Below are positions 57,101-64,000 of a stretch of DNA of 64,000 bases, one piece after another. The notes below the pieces were generated by a model. The model was not told the DNA's origin. It saw only the letters and a program-made list of their open reading frames with translations, and ran no database searches. The first letter of the stretch is position 1. Each line of letters opens with the position of its first letter. The DNA comes from Bathymodiolus brooksi (lineage: Eukaryota; Mollusca; Bivalvia; Mytilida; Modiolidae). The stretch spans positions 79,411,095 through 79,475,094 of the forward strand of contig OY804579.1 in assembly GCA_963680875.1 (NCBI GenBank), written 5' to 3'. The position numbers and the translations under genes were made by a program.

Positions 57101-60100
57101 GTCTTTGTTCTTACTCATTGATGCAGTATGAACCAGTCTTTCTTCTTACTCATTGATGCAGCATGAACCAGTCTTTGCTCTTACTTATTGATGCAGTATG
57201 AACCAGTCTTTGCCCTTACTCATTGATGCAGTATGAACCAGTCTGTGTTCTTACTCATTGATGCAGTATGAACCAGTCTTTGTTCTTTACTTATTGGTGC
57301 AGTATGAACCAGTCTTTGCTCTTTACTTATTGGTGCAGTATGAACCAGTCTTTGTTCTTACTCATTGATTCAGTATGAACCAGTCTTTGTTCTTACTCAT
57401 TGATGCAGTATGAACCAGTCTTTGTTCTTACTCATTAATGCAGTATGAACCAGTCTTTGTTCTTTACTCATTGATGCAGTATGAACCAGTCTTTGTTCTT
57501 ACTCATTGATGCAGTATGAACCTGTCTTTGCTCTTACTTATTGATGCAGTATGAACCAGTTTTTGCTCTTACTCATTGATGCAGTATGAACCAGTCTTTG
57601 TTCTTACTCATTGATGCAATATGAACCAGTCTTTGTTCTTACTCATTGATGCAGTATGAACCAGTCTTTGTTCTTACTCATTGATGCAGTATGAACCGGT
57701 CTTTGCTCTTACTCATTGATGCAGTATGAACCAGTCTGTTCTTACTCATTGATGCAGTATGAACCAGTCTTTGCTCTAACTCATTGATGCAGTATGAACC
57801 AGTCTTTGTTCTTTACTTATTGGTGCAGTATGAACCAGTCTTTGCTCTTTACTTATTGGTGCAGTATAAACCAGTCTTTGTTCTTACTCATTGATTCAGT
57901 ATGAACCAGTCTTTGTTCTTACTCATTGATGCAGTATGAACCAGTCTTTGTTCTTACTCATTAATGCAGTATGAACCAGTCTTTGTTCTTTACTCATTGA
58001 TGCAGTATGAACCAATCTTTGTTCTTACTGATTGATGCAGTATGAACCTGTCTTTGCTCTTACTTATTGATGCAGTATGAACCAGTTTTTGCTCTTACTT
58101 ATTGATGCAGTATGAACCAGTCTTTGTTCTTACTCATTGATGCAATATGAACCAGTCTTTGTTCTTACTCATTGATGCAGTATGAACCAGTCTTTGTTCT
58201 TACTCTTTGATGCAGTATGAACCAGTCTTTGCTCTTACTTATTGATGCAGTATGAACCAGTCTGTGCTCTTACTCATTGATGCAGTATGAACCAGTCTTT
58301 GTTCTTATTCATTGATGCAGTATGAACCAGTCTTTGTTCTTTACTTATTGGTGCAGTATGAACCAGTCTTTGTTCTTACTCATTGAGGCAGTATGATCCA
58401 GTCTTTGTTCTTACTCATTGATGCAGTATGAACCAGTCTTTGTTCTTACTTATTGATGCAGTATGAACCAGTCTTTGCTCTTACTCATTGATGCAGTATG
58501 AACCTGCCTTTGTTCTTACTCATTGATGCAGTATGAACCAGTCTTTGCTCTTACTCATTGATGCAGTATTAACCAGTCTTTGTTCTTACTTATTGGTGCA
58601 GTATGAACCAGTCTTTGTTCTTATTCATTGATGCAGTATGAACCAGTCTTTGTTCTTACTCATTGATGCAGTATGAGCCAGTCTTTGTTCTTACTCATTG
58701 ATGCAGTATGAACCAGTCTTTGTTCTTGCTCATTGATGCAGTATGAACCAGTCTTTGCTCTTACTCATTGATGCAGTATGAACCAGTCTTTGCTCTTACT
58801 CATTGATGCAGTATGAACCAGTCTTTGTTCTTACTCATTGATCAGTATGAACCAGTCTTTGTTCTTACTCATTGATGCAGTATGAACCAGTCTTTGTTCT
58901 TACTTATTGGTGCAGTATGAACCAGACTTTGTTCTTACTCATTGATGCAGTATGAACCAGTCTTTGCTCTTACTCATTGATGCAGTATGAACCAGTCTTT
59001 ATTCTTACTCATTGATGCAGTATGAACCAGTCTTTGTTCTTACTCATTGATGCAGTATGAACCAGTCTTTGCTCTTACTCATTGATGCAGTATGAACCAG
59101 TCTTTGTTCTTACTTATTGGTGCAGTATGAACCAGTCTTTGTTCTTACTCATTGATGCAGTATGAATCAGTCTTTGCTCTTACTCATGGATGCAGTATGA
59201 ACCTGTCTTTGCTCTTACTCATTGATTCAGTATGAACCAGTCTTTGCTCTTACTCATTGATGCAGTATGAACCAGTCTTTGTTCTTACTCATTAATGCAG
59301 TATGAACCAGTCTTTGTTCTTACTCATTGATGCAGTATGAACTAGTCTATGTTCTTACTCATTGATGCAGTATGAACCAGTCTTTGTTCTTACTTATTGA
59401 TGCAGTATGAACCAGTCTTTGCTCTTACTCATTGATGCAGTATGAACCAGTCTTTGCTCTTACTCATTGATGCAGTATGAACCAGTCTTTGCTCTTACTC
59501 ATTGATGCAGTATGAACCAGTCTTTGTTCTTACTTATTGGTACAGTATGAACCAGTTTTTGTTCTTACTCATTGATGCAGTATGAACCAGTCTTTGTTCT
59601 TACTTATTGGTGCAGTATGAACCAGTTTTTGTTCTTACTCATGGATGCAGTATGAACCTGTCTTTGCTCTTACTCATTGATGCAGTATGAACCAGTCTTT
59701 GTTCTTACTCATTGATGCAGTATGAACCAGTCTTTGTTCTTACTCATTGATGCAGTATGAACCAGTCTTTGTTCTTACTCATTGATGCAGTATGAACCAG
59801 TCTTTGTTCTTACTCATTGATGCAGTATGAACCAGTCTTTGCTCTTATTCATTGATGCAGTATGAACCAGTCTTTGTTCTTACTCATTGATGCAGTATGA
59901 ACCAGTCTTTGCTCTTACTCATTGATGCAGTATGAACCAGTCTTTGCTCTTACTCATTGATGCAGTATGAACCAGTCTTTGTTCTTACTCATTGATGCAG
60001 TATGAACCAGTCTTTGTTCTAACTCATTGATGCAGTATGAACCAGTCTTTGTTCTAACTCATTGATGCAGTATGAACCAGTCTTTGTTCTAACTCATTGA

Positions 60101-60461
60101 TGCAGTATGAACCAGTCTTTGTTCTAACTCATTGATACAGTATGAACCAGTCTTTGTTCTTACTTATTGATGCAGTATGAACCAGTCTTTGTTCTTACTC
60201 ATTGATGCAGTATGAACCAGTCTTTGTTCTTACTCATTGATGCAGTATGAACCAGTCTTTGTTCTAACTCATTGATGCAGTATGAACCAGTCTTTGTTCT
60301 TACTTATTGATGCAGTATGAACCAGTCTTTGTTCTAACTCATTGATGCAGTATGAACCAGTCTTTGTTCTTACTTATTGATGCAGTATGAACCAGTCTTT
60401 GTTCTTACTTATTGATGCAGTATGAATCAGTCTTTGTTCTTATTTATTAGTGCAGTATGCA
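54184..60461 (-). repeat. 35-bp satellite, about 179 copies, grown inside a SINE-A
   Basis: Plus-strand unit TTGATGCAGTATGAACCAGT plus CTTTGTTCTTACTCA. Inverted, it is the SINE-A body segment ...AGTAAGAACAAAGACTGGTT, present once in the SINE at 17.23 kb. Main variants: TTGTTCTT/TTGCTCTT, ACTCA/ACTTA/ATTCA, GATACAATATG, a one-base-longer CTTTACT form. Variant groups recur as blocks, e.g. one about 526 bp apart (57369 and 57895), so homogenisation was by multi-unit duplication. The period is not divisible by three and no long frame exists. Confidence 0.98.
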
Positions 60462-60705
60462 GTGGAGAAGCAGCAAATACAAATTTTATTAATCTTTGGA
60501 TTGACCCGACCAGGGCTCGAACACACGATCTACTACACCCGAGGCGGGCACCCGAACCATGGTTTGACCCGACCAGGGCTCGAACACACGTTCTACTACA
60601 CACGAGGTGAGCACCCGAATCATGGTTTGACCCGACCAGGGCTCGAACACACGTTCTACTACACCCGAGCACCTGAACCATAACACCACCGATGCAGTTC
60701 TCTGA
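60462..60705 (-). mobile_element. SINE-A head (right part of the split SINE), promoter triplicated
   Basis: After the last 35-bp unit the inverted SINE continues with GGAGAAGCAGCAAATACAAAT. Three 63-bp units follow (60501, 60564, 60627), each with TTGACCCGACCAGGGCTCGAA and ACACGTTCTACTACAC; the ATAACACCACCGATG 5' end comes last. In sense orientation each unit has a B-box-like GTTCGAGCCC, and the outermost an A-box-like GGTGTTATGGTTCAGG. A Pol III start is expected near 60705, directed leftward into the array. Confidence 0.9.
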
Positions 60706-61220
60706 CACTAGACAAAAACAACGACGAAAAATGAAATCAAAACCAGATTGAGTGAAAAGATTGGAACACATGGCTGACATTCCGTAGTAAAACTTTAGTG
60801 AAATCAGCAGCTTCCGAGTTGCCGACATATCCTGCCCCATGTATGATGAGTTCTTCGAGCAACTTAATTGGTTGATAAAATTTATTCATAGTCAAATGAG
60901 CAATGTTTCGTCTATATTCATAGCGACATCATGTAAACAACTGACATTGGGATTGACCTGTGGACATATATTGTGAACAAGTAAACCAGAAGTAACTGAT
61001 AGTATATTTTGGCATATGTTGTGTTACCAGTTAAGTGCAAGCTGACTTTTACATGCAAGCATGATATTTTGCAAACTTCAGATACTCATTTACGACCAAT
61101 CTTGTTCCTGGAGTCTGTATTAAATTCGCCCCGAAAATAAAATGGATTGAATCATTTTAAGCTACCAAAGCAATGCAAATTATAGACCTGTATCGAGTTA
61201 GAAAAATGAGCGGTTATGTA
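60706..61220. other. No gene seen
   Basis: 5' flank of the split SINE. No recognised repeats. Confidence 0.35.
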
Positions 61221-61224
61221 TATG

Positions 61225-61262
61225 TGTGTTAGGGGTATCGATTTTCAAATTAAATCCCTACC
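61225..61262 (+). repeat. DR3 scrap
   Basis: GTGTGTTAGGGGTATCGATTT, the 5' block of DR3. Confidence 0.45.
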
Positions 61263-61390
61263 AAAAATACAATGCAGTGTATATATTTCAATTGCCTTAA
61301 ATTGTACTCTGTATCTTACTAGTGGAAGGCAGATTGAACCCGGGATTACTATACGTCAAATCTGCCATACAACAATGGATAGCTCGTATT

Positions 61391-61398
61391 TGACGTCA
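61391..61398. promoter_or_regulatory. CRE octamer
   Basis: TGACGTCA; another at 62041-62048. No linked gene. Confidence 0.2.
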
Positions 61399-61429
61399 CG
61401 TCTTAGACAACATTAATCAACACACGTTA

Positions 61430-61520
61430 TAGCTGCGGAACCGTAGCCCTTTATGATCCTTTATATATATATGCAAAAAAAAAATATAAAGGACCATAAA
61501 GGGCTACGGTTCCGCAGCTA
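61430..61520. mobile_element. 91-bp MITE with 9-bp target-site duplication
   Basis: Terminal inverted repeats of 37 bp (61430-61466 and 61484-61520) beginning TAGCTGCGGAACCGTAGCCC, with one mismatch and an AT-rich loop. Flanked by perfect direct repeats CACACGTTA at 61421-61429 and 61521-61529 (ten if the terminal A is counted). A 9-bp duplication is typical of Mutator-like and some Merlin/other DDE elements (general knowledge); superfamily not certain. Confidence 0.9.
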
Positions 61521-61529
61521 CACACGTTA

Positions 61530-62564
61530 CAGAGTATCATCAATATTGTAATATGGTTTCAAGAATGATGGTTGTAGTTAAGCTATATTACATTATGTTG
61601 TTTCTTCACAAACATGGAATCTCGGTAAAATATTCCAGATAACGACCCTCAAAATTGAAGGTTACAAGTGTACTGTACAGAATTAACTAATGAAAAAGTT
61701 CGTATAACTTGTAGCACTAGGTACAACATTATAACTATATTCTGTGTCATAAATTTAAATCCGTCGTGTTCATAATTCGACACCTGCATGGAGATATTTA
61801 TTTTACACTAAGTATTGTGCAGCACGAATTAGTAAAAACTTTACAGCTGGACCACTTTTTCTCAATACTGATGTCCTTCGCGATCTGTTGTTAATTTTTG
61901 TTATTTTGTCTGCTTTCTTGCAATATGTTTGTTATATTTAAGCCAAACAATACCTTAGGAAGATCTATGTCCTGTTAACTAGCTACATACATGTACTTAG
62001 TCAAGTATATACTGCAGAATGTCAAGTGCTATAAAACAAATGACGTCAGGAATTTATCGTACGATCCAAAATGGTTTTGTTGTAATATTATCTTATCATG
62101 TAAAGTGCCTATAGGTGTTTGTTGTTTGTAGCTACTGGTGGTGGTTTTTCATATGTATTTCCATTTATAATCTTTTGCACGCATATTGTGTTCAGTATAA
62201 GGAAAATCGTTCTAAACAACACTGAATTACATGCTATGAAAAAAGTTCGGAATTAACCGACACGAAACGTTGTTCTCCCAGCGGGGTTTATGCACGATGA
62301 AACTGCGAAAACAACCCGTAGCAAATGTCCTTTGTCAAAAATCTCCCTGAAGTATTCTTAATTCAGGTTACTTGTATATTGTATGCACAAATAAATACCA
62401 AAGCATGTATTGAGGAATACAGAAAACTGATGACGAAATATTTATGTATGATATTGTATCTAACGCGTGTTAAGATCACGAAATATGTATACTAAGAGAG
62501 GAAAAGTAGACATATAAGAATAGGTATATAATAGTTGTTAATAGCAACATGTATATACTGTAAT
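61530..62564. other. No gene; CRE octamer at 62041
   Basis: AT-rich; TGACGTCA at 62041-62048. No recognised repeats. Confidence 0.35.
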
Positions 62565-62938
62565 TTGCAACCACATCGATGGTGTAATAGTTAGCGTGCT
62601 CGCCTCGAGTGTGGTATAACATGGGTTCGAGCCGATGACCGATCAATCAAACAACTATAAAATTCAAACAAACAACTATATAATTGGTATTTATTGCTTC
62701 TCCGCTGAGCACGCATCATTCAAAGACTGCTTGGATCATAATCAGGATAATCTGTCCGAGTGGCACAGATTGTCTACTGCGAACTGTTTCTGCGAGCAAG
62801 CACTATGCAAATCAAATAAAGCGTATTAGTCTAGTACGAACCGGACATCATCATCATCATCTCATCAACTTGTTCTCGCCATGATATAGCTGAAAAATTA
62901 CTCACTGGACGCTTAAGCAACAGTCACTCACTCACTTA
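62565..62938 (+). mobile_element. SINE-A, full length, unamplified
   Basis: Head CATCGATGGTGTAATAGTTAG, CGTGCTCGCCTCGAGTGTGG, B-box-like GGGTTCGAGCC; a short duplication of ACAACTATA; then TATTTATTGCTTCTCCGCTG, GCATCATTCAAAGACTGCTTGG region, AATCAGGATAATCTGTCCG, AGTCTAGTACGAACCGGAC, CGCCATGATATAGCTGAAAA, ending in CACTCACTCACT. Reference copy for reading the split SINE at 54-60.7 kb. Confidence 0.88.
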
Positions 62939-63399
62939 ATTATAATTTACTCTTAGAGATTGGGAATGGATAACGGTAAGACTATACCAATCAGAGGGAA
63001 CAATATAAAAAATATAGCAATCAAGCAATAAAATAACTAGAAGAAAACATCAGAAAGAACTGACACAAAATACAAGGGCTGAGGACATGGCTTACGACAT
63101 GAATATGGTACACTTCCACTGTTCCATTCACGGTCCCCAAAGTTAATGAATAGTAGCAGGTCAAAAGTACCAAAGTCGTAAAACATAACAGCTGCTACAG
63201 ATCTTCAAGAAGTGGATACACCAAAATAGTGTAATACTCTACTAATAATACCATTGGTACGCCGATGGCACCAACAACCAGTTATCACTACCACTGACAT
63301 CAAATTTGTTTAATTATTGTAGGTATGAATTATGTTTCTGTCAGATCTTACGTTTGAATATTTTATTTTCTATTTTTCACTCTTAGGTATTTTAATAGA
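62939..63399. other. No gene seen
   Basis: AT-rich, no recognised repeats. Confidence 0.35.
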
Positions 63400-64000
63400 T
63401 ATGAAATGTAATGCGCACTACCCGTTTCTGAAATAGCCTTCATCAGATACACTCCTAATCAAAACATTGGAAATGACCTTCATCAGATACACTCCTAATC
63501 AAAACATTGGAAATGACCTTCATCAGATACACTCCTAATCAAAACATTGGAAATGACCTTCATCAGATACACTCCTAATCAAAAGATTGGAAATGACCTT
63601 CATCAGATACACTCCTAATCAAAAGATTGGAAATGACCTTTATCAGATACACTCCTAATCAAAACATTGGAAATGACCTTCATCAGATACACTCCTAATC
63701 AAAACATTGAAATAGCCTTCATCAGATACACTCCTAATCAAAAGATTGAAATAGCCTTCATCAGATACACTCCTAATCAAAACATTGAAATAGCCTTCAT
63801 CAGATACACTCCTAATCAAAACATTGAAATAGCCTTCATCAGATACACTCCTAATCAAAACATTGAAATAGCCTTCATCAGATACACTCCTAATCAAAAC
63901 ATTGGAATAGCCTTCATCAGATACACTCCTAATCAAAACATTGAAATAGCCTTCATCAGATACACTCCTAATCAAAAGATTGAAATAGCCTTCATCAGAT
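63400..64000 (-). repeat. 39/40-bp minisatellite from inverted DR4, about 14 copies, cut by window end
   Basis: Starts with inverted DR4 flank (GTAATGCGCACTACCCGTTTC). Units then read ATGACCTTCATCAGATACAC, TCCTAATCAAAACATTGGAA. Early units are 40 bp; later ones are 39 bp (AATAGCC instead of AATGACC, with a base lost). The 39-bp phase gives a 106-codon open frame on the minus strand (IRSVSDEGYFNVL repeat), a by-product of the period. Same DR4 segment as the 41-bp array at 35.3 kb, opposite orientation. Confidence 0.95.

Noticed and set aside
54184..60461. CRISPR-like or centromeric satellite
   Set aside because: No spacers. A centromeric role cannot be judged from one 6.3-kb array that sits inside a SINE; nothing else supports it.
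60427..60840. 137-codon frame over the SINE head, and overlapping frames on both strands
   Set aside because: Lies entirely in the triplicated SINE-A head and its flank; several frames are open because the unit is 63 bp.
63655..63975. 106-codon repeat protein (IRSVSDEGYFNVL units)
   Set aside because: By-product of the 39-bp phase of the DR4 array; the neighbouring 40-bp units break the frame.

Overview
This is eukaryotic, AT-rich (about two thirds A+T by eye), gene-poor DNA. No complete protein-coding gene was found. The dispersed repeats look like ones I associate from memory with marine mussels (Mytilidae): mutually resembling reverse-transcriptase 3' tails, tRNA-derived SINEs and foldback elements. 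The lineage call (bivalve mollusc, probably a mytilid) is inference and was not searched.

Nearly everything that can be recognised is mobile or mobile-derived. (1) Two decayed, 5'-truncated Penelope-like reverse-transcriptase (RT) elements lie on the minus strand at 32.36-33.30 kb and 46.15-47.29 kb. Their roughly 280-bp 3' tail recurs alone about 25 times on both strands, so I read those solo copies as 3' ends of truncated retrocopies; a second tail subfamily is also present. (2) There are two tRNA-derived SINE families, called SINE-A and SINE-B here, with different heads and bodies but the same 3' tail. (3) Three further dispersed families are named here DR3, DR4 and DR6. (4) Several foldback or MITE-like palindromes occur, one with a perfect 9-bp target-site duplication.

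The most striking structure is at 53.98-60.71 kb. One SINE-A on the minus strand is split by a tandem array of about 179 copies of a 35-bp segment of its own body. The SINE 3' half lies on the left (53985-54183) and its tRNA-like promoter head on the right (60462-60705). The head itself is triplicated in 63-bp units. The same theme recurs across the window: a DR4 segment forms a 41-bp x 29 array (35.26-36.45 kb) and, independently and inverted, a 39/40-bp array (63.43 kb to the window end); another DR4 segment forms 53 bp x 4 (39.33 kb); a 63-bp x 8 array abuts DR6 (13.47 kb); and a nearly pure 0.7-kb TTGA array sits directly on a SINE tail (44.54 kb). Satellite birth from interspersed retroelements therefore explains most long arrays here.

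Layout: 0-13 kb, sparse repeats, a candidate signal-peptide exon near 2.5 kb and a 163-bp foldback at 11.1 kb; 13.5-16 kb, the 63-bp array, RT tails and a CRE-containing triplicate; 17-32 kb, SINEs, RT tails, DR3/DR4 copies and large palindromes, with a second candidate exon at 28.4 kb; 32-48 kb, the RT elements, nested SINEs and arrays; 48-54 kb, a few duplications and mostly unique AT-rich DNA; 54-60.7 kb, the SINE-derived satellite; 60.7-64 kb, a tiny MITE, a full SINE-A and the start of the inverted DR4 array. Reading frames of up to about 100 codons are expected by chance at this base composition and were not called as genes.
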